Both the position numbers and the translations under genes were made by a program. Shown piece after piece: positions 44,242-52,538 of a stretch of DNA of 64,000 nt (positions are counted from its first letter, which is position 1; the number at the start of each line of letters is the position of its first letter). Source of the stretch: Paenirhizobium cremeum (GTDB lineage: Bacteria; Pseudomonadota; Alphaproteobacteria; Rhizobiales; Rhizobiaceae); NCBI RefSeq assembly GCF_022884085.1, contig NZ_JAGGCS010000003.1:343437-407436 (forward strand). Direction: 5' to 3'. The notes beneath the pieces were generated by a model that was not told where the DNA came from, did no database searches, and saw only the letters and a list, made by a program, of their open reading frames with translations.

Positions 44242-44982
44242 TTATCGGTGCTTGATGCGCCGGCTGCCGAGAGCCGGGAAGAGCTGCAGCACGCCGCCGA
44301 TGCAATAGAGGTAGAGGCCGGACGCGGAGAAGGCGATCTTCAGCCAGAACGGCGTCTGGAAATGCAGGAGCAGCGCATAGATCCCGAGCGCGCTCCACAA
44401 GAGGAACAGGCCGAGATTGAGAGGGCGCAGACGCTCGACACGCACCGGATGCAGGAAGTGGATCGGCAGGAAGGTCAGGATGACGGAGATCGTCACGATG
44501 ATGAGCGCGGTATTGGCATCCGCATCTATGACGAAGAGGGTGAAGATGACCATGTTCCAGACGACCGGAAAGCCCGAGAAGAAGTACTCGTCCGTCTTCA
44601 TGCCGGTATCCGCATAATAGATCGCGCTCGACACGACGATCATGCCCGCCGCGAGGAAGGACCAGGGTTCCCCGATCATGCCGCTCTGGTAGAGCGCGAA
44701 CGCCGGCAGGAGAACATAGGTGACGTAGTCGATGATATTGTCCAGAGTGTCGCCGGACCAGTTCGGCAGCACGTCCTTGACGCGCACCTTGCGGGCGATC
44801 GGCCCGTCGATGCCATCGACGAGAAGCGCAAGGCCAAGCCACCAGAACATGTCGACGAATCGCTGTTCGGCTGCGGCAACGACACCGAGGAACGCGAGGA
44901 AGGAGCCCGATGCTGTCAGGATATGGACGGAGAAGGCACGGATTTCGGCATAAGGAACCCGCCGGTAATTGAAGATCTTCAT
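44242..44982 (-). CDS. pcs: Phosphatidylcholine synthase
   Basis: 246 residues with about eight hydrophobic segments. The CDP-alcohol phosphotransferase motif is present in the Pcs form: D56-G-I-D-G60-P-I-A-R64, then G77-D-T-L-D81-N-I-I-D85. Pcs condenses choline directly with CDP-diacylglycerol to give phosphatidylcholine in the inner membrane, a route known from Sinorhizobium and relatives. It depends on imported choline, which links it to the quaternary-amine transporter at 19612. Alone on its strand. Confidence 0.93.
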   Translation of the reverse strand: MKIFNYRRVPYAEIRAFSVHILTASGSFLAFLGVVAAAEQRFVDMFWWLGLALLVDGIDGPIARKVRVKDVLPNWSGDTLDNIIDYVTYVLLPAFALYQSGMIGEPWSFLAAGMIVVSSAIYYADTGMKTDEYFFSGFPVVWNMVIFTLFVIDADANTALIIVTISVILTFLPIHFLHPVRVERLRPLNLGLFLLWSALGIYALLLHFQTPFWLKIAFSASGLYLYCIGGVLQLFPALGSRRIKHR

Positions 44983-45167
44983 GTTCGCCGTGTCGCCCCC
45001 TTCAGACTGCGCATCGGTATCCGATGAAATCCGCGCTTTTGCAACTGCAAGCGCGTGGCCTCCTGTGTTTTGTCAAGGTTCCTCCAGCCATCCGGCGGTG
45101 CGATGCGCCAAATCGGCCCATGGATTTCGCCGGTTCACCAGACTAGAATGCATGTCGGAAGAATTGG

Positions 45168-46379
45168 ATGCATGACATGACACATTTCGATATTGCCGTG
45201 GTGGGCGGAGGGCTCGCCGGTTCCGTTGCCGCTATCGCACTGGCACGGGCGGGACGCAGCGTCGCCCTGATTGCGCCGAAGGCGGCGGCGACCGATGGCC
45301 GCACAACGGCGCTGATGGATCAGTCGATCCGCATGATGGAGCGGCTTGGCCTGTGGGACGCAATCCGGCCGCATGCGGCAGCGCTTTCGACGATGCAGAT
45401 CATCGACGGTACGAAGCGGCTTTTGCGCGCCCCGACCGTCGCCTTCCGCAGCGCGGAAATCGGGCTGGAAGCTTTTGGCTACAATATTCCCAACACTGCG
45501 TTGAACGATGTCTTGGGCAAGGCCGTGGAGGCCGAAACCCGGATCGCGGTTTTCCGTTCCATCGCAGAGGACATTGCTGTCGATGCCGACAGGGTCAGGA
45601 TAGTGCTTGCCGGCGGTGAGGAACTGGAGGCCGATTTCGTTATCGGCGCCGACGGCCGCAAATCGAAGACGCGTGAGGCGGCGGGTGTCGGTGTCCGCAC
45701 ATGGTCCTATCCGCAGACGGCGGTGGTGCTGAATTTCGCCCACACGCTGCCGCATCAGAACACCTCGACCGAATTCCATGGCGAGAGCGGTCCTTTCACC
45801 CAGGTGCCCCTGCCCGGTTTACGCTCCAGCCTCGTCTGGGTGGTCGACCCAAAGGAGGCCGAGCGTCTGCTGGGTCTTTCCCTCGCCGCCCTTTCCGAGG
45901 CGGTCGAAACCCGCATGCAATCCATGCTGGGCAAAGTCACCGTCGAGGAAGGCGTTCAGGCCTGGCCGCTTTCCGGCATGACCGCCAATCGTTACGGCAA
46001 GGGCCGCGCGGCCTTCATCGGCGAAGCCGGCCATGCCTTTCCGCCGATCGGCGCACAGGGTCTGAACCTCAGCCTTCGCGATATCTCCACGCTTGAAGAT
46101 ATTCTCACGGACCGTTCTGGCGCTCGCATCGACGCCCGCGCCGGCGATCGTTTCGACGGACGTCGCAAGCTCGATGTATTGTCGCGCACGGCAAGCGTCG
46201 ATCTCCTGAACCGTTCGCTTTTGTCCAGCCTGTTGCCGGTCCAGATGCTGCGCGCCACCGGCCTGCAGATCCTTGCAAGCTTCGCACCGCTCCGAAATCT
46301 GGTGATGCATGAGGGCGTTGCGCCCGGCCACAGCCTTAGCGCCTTCCCGAATTTCCTACGGGAAAAGATCCGGCGGTAA
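45168..46379 (+). CDS. UbiH/UbiF-family FAD-dependent hydroxylase (ubiquinone biosynthesis)
   Basis: 403 residues; GGAAGA upstream favours the ATG at 45168 over 45177. Rossmann FAD motif IAVVGGGLAGSVAAIALARAG near the N-terminus, ADFVIGADGRKSKTRE (~160), and GEAGHAFPPIGAQGLNLSLRD (~285), the second FAD motif of aromatic hydroxylases. It probably hydroxylates the benzoquinone ring in ubiquinone synthesis; which ring position cannot be told (UbiL/UbiM-like proteins occur in alphaproteobacteria). Its 3' end overlaps the convergent transporter gene by 24 bases. Confidence 0.9.
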   Translation: MHDMTHFDIAVVGGGLAGSVAAIALARAGRSVALIAPKAAATDGRTTALMDQSIRMMERLGLWDAIRPHAAALSTMQIIDGTKRLLRAPTVAFRSAEIGLEAFGYNIPNTALNDVLGKAVEAETRIAVFRSIAEDIAVDADRVRIVLAGGEELEADFVIGADGRKSKTREAAGVGVRTWSYPQTAVVLNFAHTLPHQNTSTEFHGESGPFTQVPLPGLRSSLVWVVDPKEAERLLGLSLAALSEAVETRMQSMLGKVTVEEGVQAWPLSGMTANRYGKGRAAFIGEAGHAFPPIGAQGLNLSLRDISTLEDILTDRSGARIDARAGDRFDGRRKLDVLSRTASVDLLNRSLLSSLLPVQMLRATGLQILASFAPLRNLVMHEGVAPGHSLSAFPNFLREKIRR

Positions 46380-47318
46380 GGCGCCGGATTTGATCGCGTA
46401 GAGCAGGCCCGAGACCGACAGCACCGAAATGAGCGTCGTAATCAGGATCGTCGCCGAGGCGCGCTCCTGCCAGACGCCGTATTGCTGGCCGATCACGAAG
46501 ACATTGGTGGCCGTTGGCAGCGATGCGAGCAGCACTGCGGTATAGACCCACAGTGGGTCGAAATTGCCGGCAAGGCTCAAGACGACATAGACCAGCAGCG
46601 GATGGATCAGGAGTTTGATTGGAACGATGTAGCCGAGCTCGACGGGAACGCGCTTCAGGGGCCTGAGCGCCAGCGTCACACCCATCGCGAACAAGGCGCA
46701 AGGCGCGGCCGCCTGCGCCAGATAGTCGATCAGCCGCTGCAGCGCGAGCGGCGGTTCGAACGACAGTGCGGCGGCAAGAAAACCGATGGCCGTTGCGATG
46801 ATGAAAGGGTGATAGGCGATCTTCCTCGCCACATCGAGCGCCACCCGCGCGGGCCGGCGTTCCTCCCCGCCGGCAAAGGCCATCAGCGCGGGGGCAGCGA
46901 TGAAATGGGCAGCGTTCTCGAAGCAGAAAATCAGCGCCACCGGCACGGCCGCCGCTTCTCCGAAAGCAAGCAACGCAAGACCGGGACCCATGTAACCGAT
47001 ATTGCCGTAAGCACCGGCGAGCGCCTGTACCGTGCAATCGGCGATCGAATTGCCGCGCACGAGCCTTCCGATCAGGAAGACAAGCAGGAAGATCCCGTAT
47101 GTAGCGGCCATCGCGGCGGCGATGAAATCGATACGGGTCAGTTCGGAGACCGGCGTGCGCGAAACCAGCTTGAAGAACAGCGACGGCAGCGAGACATAGA
47201 TGACGAAGAAGTTCAGCCAGCCGAGCGCGCCGGCTTCATGCTTCGACAGCTTTCCGGAAATATAGCCGATCAGGATCAGCCCGAAGAAGGGCAGAACCAG
47301 CGCGATGATGTCCCCCAT
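46356..47318 (-). CDS. AEC-family (auxin efflux carrier-type) transporter
   Basis: 320 residues with about ten hydrophobic segments in two repeats of five. Typical features: the N-terminal FFGLILIGYISGK, NFFVIYVSLPSLFFK, a mid-protein charged cytoplasmic loop with GGEERRPAR, and C-terminal SLPTATNVFVIGQQYGVWQERASATILITT. Bacterial members export or import dicarboxylates such as malate; the plant name does not imply auxin. GGAGGAGAGG precedes the start. Substrate unknown. Confidence 0.9.
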   Translation of the reverse strand: MGDIIALVLPFFGLILIGYISGKLSKHEAGALGWLNFFVIYVSLPSLFFKLVSRTPVSELTRIDFIAAAMAATYGIFLLVFLIGRLVRGNSIADCTVQALAGAYGNIGYMGPGLALLAFGEAAAVPVALIFCFENAAHFIAAPALMAFAGGEERRPARVALDVARKIAYHPFIIATAIGFLAAALSFEPPLALQRLIDYLAQAAAPCALFAMGVTLALRPLKRVPVELGYIVPIKLLIHPLLVYVVLSLAGNFDPLWVYTAVLLASLPTATNVFVIGQQYGVWQERASATILITTLISVLSVSGLLYAIKSGALPPDLFP

Positions 47319-47372
47319 GGCCGCCTCTCCTCCACGCCCCCGGCAAGTCGCATGCGACCTATATTGTCTGGC

Positions 47373-48122
47373 TTAGCCGATTTGCGAGAGGATTGGAAAG
47401 GTCTGCTGGAACCAGATCGCCAGGTTGGAGACGAAGCCGAACATGAAGGCGAGGCCCGTCAACACGAGCAGCGCGCCCATTGTCTTTTCGACGAGGCCGA
47501 GATGGCGACGAAATCGCGAGAGAAAACGCATGAAGGCGCCGGAAAAGGCGGCCGCGATCCAGAACGGCACGGCGAGACCGAGCGAATAAATGGCAAGCAG
47601 CAAGGCCCCTTCGCCCACCGTATCGCGCGAGGCGGCGACGCCGAGGATCGCCCCCAGCACCGGACCGATGCAGGGTGTCCAGCCGAAGGCGAAGGCGAGC
47701 CCCATGATATAGGCGCCCGAAAGGGTCGCCGGCTTGCCGCCGCCTGAAAAGCGCATTTCGCTCGACAGCAGTCCGATTCGGAAAAGGCCGAGGAAATTCA
47801 AACCCATGACGATGATGATGAGGCCGCCGATCTTGGAAAGGAGGTCGAGATGCTGCCGGAGCATCGTACCGATCGTCGAAGCCCCCGCCCCGAGCGCGAC
47901 GAACACGGTCGCGAAGCCGAGCGTGAAGATGAAGGCGGAGAGCATGACCGCTCGCCGCGCCCGCGCATCGCCCTTGCTTGTCGCGCCGGTCCTGAACTGG
48001 TCGACGGAAATGCCCGCCATGTAGCAGAGATAAGGCGGCACCAGAGGCAGGACGCAGGGGGAAAGAAACGAAAGCGCACCGGCAAGCAAGGCACTGACGA
48101 AGGAAATCTCGGCTATGGACAC
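47373..48122 (-). CDS. ccdA: CcdA-type cytochrome c biogenesis / thiol-disulfide transmembrane protein
   Basis: 249 residues, GTG start, six predicted membrane helices. The two redox cysteines are in the expected places: SFLSPCVLPLVPPYLCYM in helix 1 and GWTPCIGPVLGAIL in helix 4. CcdA moves electrons from cytoplasmic thioredoxin across the inner membrane to periplasmic thiol proteins for haem c attachment. Short form without DsbD end domains. Leftward and apparently alone; 54 bases downstream of the AEC gene start. Confidence 0.93.
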   Translation of the reverse strand: MSIAEISFVSALLAGALSFLSPCVLPLVPPYLCYMAGISVDQFRTGATSKGDARARRAVMLSAFIFTLGFATVFVALGAGASTIGTMLRQHLDLLSKIGGLIIIVMGLNFLGLFRIGLLSSEMRFSGGGKPATLSGAYIMGLAFAFGWTPCIGPVLGAILGVAASRDTVGEGALLLAIYSLGLAVPFWIAAAFSGAFMRFLSRFRRHLGLVEKTMGALLVLTGLAFMFGFVSNLAIWFQQTFPILSQIG

Positions 48123-48313
48123 GAAAGGCGGCTCCGCTGCGGGCTGTTTCCGCCCTTCCTAACGCCGCTCCGCACCGCTTGCCAATCACCTTTGCGTTCG
48201 CTGCGACAATCATGCATTTTAGCGCGTGAGAGCGCAATTTTTCGGGTTGACCCGGCGAGGTCACCTGCATATGTTCCGCCCACTTCCGCGGGGGCCTTGA
48301 AAACCCTGACTGG

Positions 48314-48389
48314 GAGCGCGTAGCTCAGCCGGTAGAGCAACTGACTTTTAATCAGTAGGTCCAGGGTTCGAATCCCTGCGCGCTCACCA
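48314..48389 (+). tRNA. tRNA-Lys (TTT)
   Basis: A full 76-nt cloverleaf: acceptor GAGCGCG/CGCGCTC, D arm AGCTCAGCCGGTAGAGC, anticodon loop CTTTTAA (anticodon TTT), T loop TTCGAAT, discriminator A and encoded CCA. Confidence 0.98.
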
Positions 48390-48441
48390 TTTCTAGACGT
48401 CCCCCCCCAATTTTTGAGGGTTTTCTAATACGATTCTTGAC

Positions 48442-48765
48442 GTGACCGGAACCGCTGGATTATCGAGATACATCGATGATCCTCCTGGTAGGGCGGCAGT
48501 CTTGGGCATTCATACCAAACTCGGGCGTGTCGCGCGCCGCGCAGGTGTTCTTTACCGTTTTCCCTGGTCCGTCCTGTTTGGTTCGAAACCGACCGCGCAC
48601 CAGTTCATCTGGCACAAATGCCCTGCTCCCTTTTGGCCCCGCAAGACTGTCGACGGGCGGCGCACCTCCATAGTCGGGCAGACATGGCGACGCTGGGACG
48701 GCACGCATTGGCTCTATCGGCGTACGGACCGTGATCTGGACGACTTCGTGGATGAGTGGCCCTAG
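48442..48765 (+). CDS. Possible hypothetical protein downstream of tRNA-Lys
   Basis: Up to 107 residues from a GTG with no clear ribosome site. The C-terminal half looks coding: Trp-, Arg- and Asp-rich with WPRKTVDGRRTSIVGQTW and RRWDGTHWLYRR, then an acidic end (DLDDFVDEWP). The N-terminal half looks less convincing, so the gene may be a 5'-truncated or frame-damaged remnant next to the tRNA. The antisense frame is Arg/Pro-rich and probably a shadow. Confidence 0.35.
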   Translation: MTGTAGLSRYIDDPPGRAAVLGIHTKLGRVARRAGVLYRFPWSVLFGSKPTAHQFIWHKCPAPFWPRKTVDGRRTSIVGQTWRRWDGTHWLYRRTDRDLDDFVDEWP

Positions 48766-48984
48766 GCATGCACCCATCAGCGCCTGATGATGAAGGCGAA
48801 TTATCACGCTTTTGAGCGTTGGGAGGCGCTCTTCGATAGCCAGAAGGACGCGCCAGTACAACGGCTTGAAACAATTTGTCACCGTCGGCAGGCTTGCAAG
48901 AATATTCGATTAAAACTATCTGCTTTATCTGTTTCAATTCGCCAGGTGGTGGTATTTTCCATCTCGGTTTCATGGATTTCCGCT

Positions 48985-49434
48985 ATGCTCACCAAAAAAG
49001 GCAAGTACGGGCTGAAGGCGCTGGTCGACCTTGCTCAGTTGGCGCCCGGCGAAACGGCCTTCGTGACCGAGATCGCCACCCGTAACAACATTCCGAAGAA
49101 GTTTCTCGACACCATTCTTCTGGAATTGCGAAACAATGGCATGCTGCGCTCCAAGAAGGGACCGAACGGTGGCTACTCCCTGTCGAAGCCGGCGAACGAG
49201 ATCATGATCGGTCAGGTCATCCGGGCCCTGGACGGTCCGCTTGCGCCCATCCGCTGTGCCAGCCGCACGGCCTTTGAAGCCTGTGACGACTGTTCCGATC
49301 CGATCGGCTGTCAGGTGCGTCTGTCGATGACCGAAGTGCGCGATGCGATCGCCTCCATCCTCGACAACATGACGCTTGAACAATTCGTGAGCCGCAAAGG
49401 CAGCGACGTCGAGGACGGCGTTCTTTCGCTCTGA
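48985..49434 (+). CDS. Rrf2-family transcriptional regulator with cysteine cluster
   Basis: 149 residues from the ATG at 48985 (MLTKKGKYGLKALVDLAQL). Winged HTH of Rrf2 type (~1-70, GYSLSKPANEI as the wing). Four cysteines at 91, 100, 103 and 109 (RCASRTAFEACDDCSDPIGC) lie where IscR and NsrR carry their Fe-S ligands, so a sensory Fe-S cluster is plausible, though the spacing differs from IscR (C-x5-C-x5-C). Not RirA: the sequence differs. The upstream region (48900-48970) is AT-rich and may hold its promoter. No obvious target gene is adjacent. Confidence 0.88.
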   Translation: MLTKKGKYGLKALVDLAQLAPGETAFVTEIATRNNIPKKFLDTILLELRNNGMLRSKKGPNGGYSLSKPANEIMIGQVIRALDGPLAPIRCASRTAFEACDDCSDPIGCQVRLSMTEVRDAIASILDNMTLEQFVSRKGSDVEDGVLSL

Positions 49435-49545
49435 AAGCCGGTATCGCTTCGGACATTTTTCACGCTTTGTCAGCCGCCGGCCCGCAGCGAAACAGGAAGA
49501 CTTCGGTCAAGGGCGGCCTGAAAACACCGCCCCTTGAACCGGTGT

Positions 49546-49686
49546 TTAGAGCGCAACCGTCAGCAACGCCACGAAGGCGACGGAACCGATAACGGCTGCA
49601 ACGCCGCACATGTTGCTCCAGGTTGCCGGGAACCGGCGCGAGTCAACGCAGCGCGAACGCCTGGATTGCGTTTGTACGTAAGCCAT
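49546..49686 (-). CDS. Small membrane protein (46 aa)
   Basis: 46 residues: a basic N-terminus (MAYVQTQSRRSRCVDSRR) followed by one hydrophobic helix (~27-46) at the very C-terminus, a tail-anchored layout. GGAG lies 6-9 bases upstream of the ATG. It lies 13 bases downstream of the next small gene, probably on the same transcript. Family not recognised. Confidence 0.6.
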   Translation of the reverse strand: MAYVQTQSRRSRCVDSRRFPATWSNMCGVAAVIGSVAFVALLTVAL

Positions 49687-49699
49687 GCTGGTCTCCAGA

Positions 49700-49903
49700 T
49701 CAAAGAACCGGGAAAAGGCCCCAGAAGAAGATTTCGTGACGGGCCGGGCGATCCAGATCGGCATCGTCGTCGGCCGGGCTTTCCCGACGGGTCTCGGATG
49801 TCGTCTTGACCCTGTCGTCTTCTGCAGAGGACGGTGCGATCGCAGCCCCCCTGCGGGAAAGGCCGAACAGGTCGAAGGAGAAGAGTTCGATACCGTATGG
49901 CAT
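49700..49903 (-). CDS. Small acidic protein with aromatic ends (67 aa)
   Basis: 67 residues. AAGGAGG at ideal spacing before the ATG at 49903 makes this start convincing. N-terminus MPYGIELFSFDLFGLSRRG and C-terminus HEIFFWGLFPVL are aromatic and hydrophobic; the middle is a charged, probably disordered linker (Asp/Glu/Arg-rich). It could be a peripheral membrane protein. Paired with the 46-residue membrane protein downstream. Family unknown. Confidence 0.65.
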   Translation of the reverse strand: MPYGIELFSFDLFGLSRRGAAIAPSSAEDDRVKTTSETRRESPADDDADLDRPARHEIFFWGLFPVL

Positions 49904-50092
49904 TGCGGGATCCTCCTTGAACTCACTCGACATTGAGCTTGGTTAACAGTTTCGCAGGCAAATTCCACATGGTCAATATTTTCTACAAAATTTGTATTCT
50001 ATATTGCGGCGATCCGGGAGAAAGATGATCCGCTTTGCTCCCTTTGCGCGGAATAACCGCCGGGAAGCGAAAATGTTCAACCGCATCCCTCT

Positions 50093-50713
50093 TCAGAAAC
50101 TGGCGCTAAGCACGGCGGGCTTCCTTCCTGCCGACGAGCGATCCGGCGACGGGGTGTTCTCGCCTTTCAGGAGATCGAGAAGTTCGTAACCGGTCGGCCA
50201 GCGGCCGTAGCCGCTGCGGATATTGATATGCCCGGCATAGCCGATATCGACGAGGCCGCTGCCCCACAGTCGCGCCGTTTTCCGGGTGGTGGCGAAATCC
50301 ATGTAGGGATCGTCGAGACTGCCGACCACGAGGCTCGGAAAAGGCAGTCGCCGCTGCGGCATCTCGCCGAAGTTCACGACGCAGGGGTGAAGTCGCTCCA
50401 CCTCGACGAGATCGCACGGGGCGACCAGCAAGGCGCCCCTCACGCGGGAGGCAAGCGGGTTGTCGGCAAGGTTCGCGGTCAGGATACATCCGAGGCTGTG
50501 GGCGACGATCCAGACATCGTCATGCTGTGACAGCACTTCGCCGAGGCGTTCTTGCCAGCTCGCCAGATCGGGGCAGGTCCAGCTGTCCTGCTCGACGATG
50601 ACGGCGCCGCGCCGGTCATGCACCCAATGCCACTGCCAGTGGCCGCCGCCGGAGCCGTTCAGCCCCGGAACAACGAGTGTCGCTTCAGTCCTGCCGCTAT
50701 CCGGTACCTTCAT
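50093..50713 (-). CDS. RBBP9/YdeN-family serine hydrolase
   Basis: 206 residues, alpha/beta hydrolase of the Ser_hydrolase (RBBP9/YdeN) family. Visible elements: VVPGLNGSGGGHWQWHW near the start, nucleophile elbow AHSLG (Ser ~73), the acid in SLDDPY (~133) and the catalytic His in GHINIRSGYGRW (~161). Cytoplasmic; substrates of the family are poorly known, small esters. Monocistronic and leftward. Confidence 0.88.
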   Translation of the reverse strand: MKVPDSGRTEATLVVPGLNGSGGGHWQWHWVHDRRGAVIVEQDSWTCPDLASWQERLGEVLSQHDDVWIVAHSLGCILTANLADNPLASRVRGALLVAPCDLVEVERLHPCVVNFGEMPQRRLPFPSLVVGSLDDPYMDFATTRKTARLWGSGLVDIGYAGHINIRSGYGRWPTGYELLDLLKGENTPSPDRSSAGRKPAVLSASF

Positions 50714-50857
50714 CGTCTGGCCTTCCCGTTGGAATACCGCAGGATTATGCCGCAGCGCGAAAGCTTCGCTAAGAAAGCCCGGCCTATTGTCGATTGAATT
50801 TGTAGAAAAGCATTGCGCCTCCCCTGCCGCGCCGTCGTGGCGCCTTCCGCAGGGGCT

Positions 50858-51604
50858 TTACTGCGGAACGGTTCCGATCACCGCGATGATCGGTCCGAGC
50901 GGAAAGAATCGGTCCCGCCGCCCCTCCGAGGGAATGAGTGCGCTCGAAATCGTACCGTCAAGGTAGAGCGCGTTGCCGCAACCCAGTTCGTCGCGAAACA
51001 GCAAAGCGAAGCCATGAAAGTTGACGGGGTCCCGGCTGATGGCGAAATGCACCCTGCCCCCGGCGTCCACGCCCACGCCATTGCGGATCTTGCGGCTGTC
51101 GCTGTCGGGCAGGAAACGCGGATGAAGTCTGCCGTTTATCACCAGCATCGGGCCGGACTGGGTGGCATAATCGGCTTTCGGTTTCTCCCGCAGATAGGCC
51201 TGTGTCTCCAGGACGCCCGCTCGCCCGCCCGCCACATAGAACACGCCGTTCGGCAGGAGGTGGAAATTGCCCCATCCCGCCCGCGTGCTGATTGCCTGTC
51301 GCTCGATGCCGTTCTCGACGAACAGCCCAACCGGCGACAGATCGTCGTGATACATGCCGCCGTTCATGGCGAAGATCGGATAATGCCGCTCTCTCCAGAG
51401 CTGGAGCGCGAGAGAATCGAAATTGCCGTACGGCATGCCCGCGGGGTCCGAATGGTAGATCCTTAACGTCGAATCGCTCCCGAAGCTGCAGACCGTATAG
51501 CGCACGCCGTCGCGGCTGAGCCCCCTGCAGGGAGAGGAGGCGGATGCCGCCGATGCGGATACGACGGTCAAAAGCACTGAAAACCAAAGAAAAAACAGAG
51601 GCAT
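50858..51604 (-). CDS. Exported phosphodiester glycosidase-family protein (DUF2233/NAGPA domain)
   Basis: 248 residues from the ATG at 51604, with a Sec signal (cleavage near ASA, ~residue 20). The domain has the typical MNGGMYHDDLSPVGLFVENG, SGPMLVINGRLHPRF and RNGVGVDAGGRVHFAIS, then LYLDGTISSALIP. The family is named for mammalian uncovering enzyme (NAGPA), which removes GlcNAc from phosphodiesters; bacterial members are periplasmic with mostly unknown targets. The longer frame upstream is not needed. Confidence 0.88.
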   Translation of the reverse strand: MPLFFLWFSVLLTVVSASAASASSPCRGLSRDGVRYTVCSFGSDSTLRIYHSDPAGMPYGNFDSLALQLWRERHYPIFAMNGGMYHDDLSPVGLFVENGIERQAISTRAGWGNFHLLPNGVFYVAGGRAGVLETQAYLREKPKADYATQSGPMLVINGRLHPRFLPDSDSRKIRNGVGVDAGGRVHFAISRDPVNFHGFALLFRDELGCGNALYLDGTISSALIPSEGRRDRFFPLGPIIAVIGTVPQ

Positions 51605-51821
51605 GAAAATTTCCGCGGTGGAATGGAAGTCTCTCTTGGTCGCTTTGGCATCGGCAGGCGCCGTTTCCTGGCCGGAGCGAAGAGTGTTAACGAACGCCTT
51701 TCGCTCTTTACCTTTCATTAACCATAACTGCCAAGAATGACCATCACGCGGCATGCAGCGCCGCCTCAGCCCCCGCAGAGCGATGACTTGGCTCGGACCC
51801 TTTTTTGATGAAGGAAAAGAC

Positions 51822-52529
51822 ATGCCAGTAATTACGTTTGCCAATACCAAGGGCGGTGCCGGAAAAACCACGGCCGCACTCATTCTTGCAAGTGAACTCG
51901 CCGCTCGCGGCAATCGAGTGACCGTTTTCGATGCCGACCCGCGCGGCTGGATCAGTCGCTGGCACGCACTCGGCAACGCCAACGGCCTGCTGTCCGTAGC
52001 CCCGGTCACCGAGGAGACCATCGAGGCCGCAACCGTCAAGGCGAAGAAGCGCGGCGGCTACATCCTGATCGACCTTCCCTCGAGCCAGGACGCATTGCTG
52101 GCCAAGGCCGTCGGTCTCGCCGACCATGTGCTGATCCCGGTCCAGGGCTGCGCCATGGACGCCCAGGGCGGCGCCGAAGTGCTCGAACTCCTGAAGGCGC
52201 TCAGCGATACGTGCGAAGTCCGTATTCCCCATTCCGTCGTACTGACGCGCGTCAATGCCGCCGTCACCACCCGTGCGCTCGGCGCCGCCAAGGAATTTCT
52301 CGGTCGCCGCGGCATTCCGACGCTCTCTACCGCGCTCGCCGAGCGTGCCGCCTATCGCGACATCTTCGACAAGGGCGGGTTGTTGCATACGCTCGATTCG
52401 CGCGAGGTATCGAACCTGCACAAGGCGATTGAAAACGCCGTTTCCTTTGCCGACGAAGTTCTCGCCCAGCTTCCCCAGCGCTCCGTGCGCACCGTCAGCC
52501 GCAAGGCTCCGGCACTCAAGGCCGCCTGA
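51822..52529 (+). CDS. Orphan ParA/VirC1-type ATPase
   Basis: 235 residues from the ATG at 51822 (AAGGA upstream). Deviant Walker A ANTKGGAGKTTAA at the N-terminus, switch I DADPRGWISRW, Walker B ILIDLPSS. It resembles the short ParA-like ATPases (VirC1/MipZ-like group) lacking an HTH domain, so it is not the chromosomal ParA with a parB partner. No ParB-like gene adjoins it. Such ATPases position cargo on the nucleoid or membrane; the cargo here is unknown. Its 3' end lies 9 bases from the convergent Fe-S gene. Confidence 0.9.
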   Translation: MPVITFANTKGGAGKTTAALILASELAARGNRVTVFDADPRGWISRWHALGNANGLLSVAPVTEETIEAATVKAKKRGGYILIDLPSSQDALLAKAVGLADHVLIPVQGCAMDAQGGAEVLELLKALSDTCEVRIPHSVVLTRVNAAVTTRALGAAKEFLGRRGIPTLSTALAERAAYRDIFDKGGLLHTLDSREVSNLHKAIENAVSFADEVLAQLPQRSVRTVSRKAPALKAA

Positions 52530-52538
52530 CGGCAAAGC

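Noticed and set aside
45168..46379. Halogenase or salicylate-type hydroxylase
   Set aside because: The FAD motifs and the GEAGHAFPPIGAQGLNLSLRD segment fit UbiH/UbiF better; no secondary-metabolite genes are nearby.
48985..49434. RirA iron regulator
   Set aside because: Sequence and cysteine spacing differ clearly from RirA as I know it.
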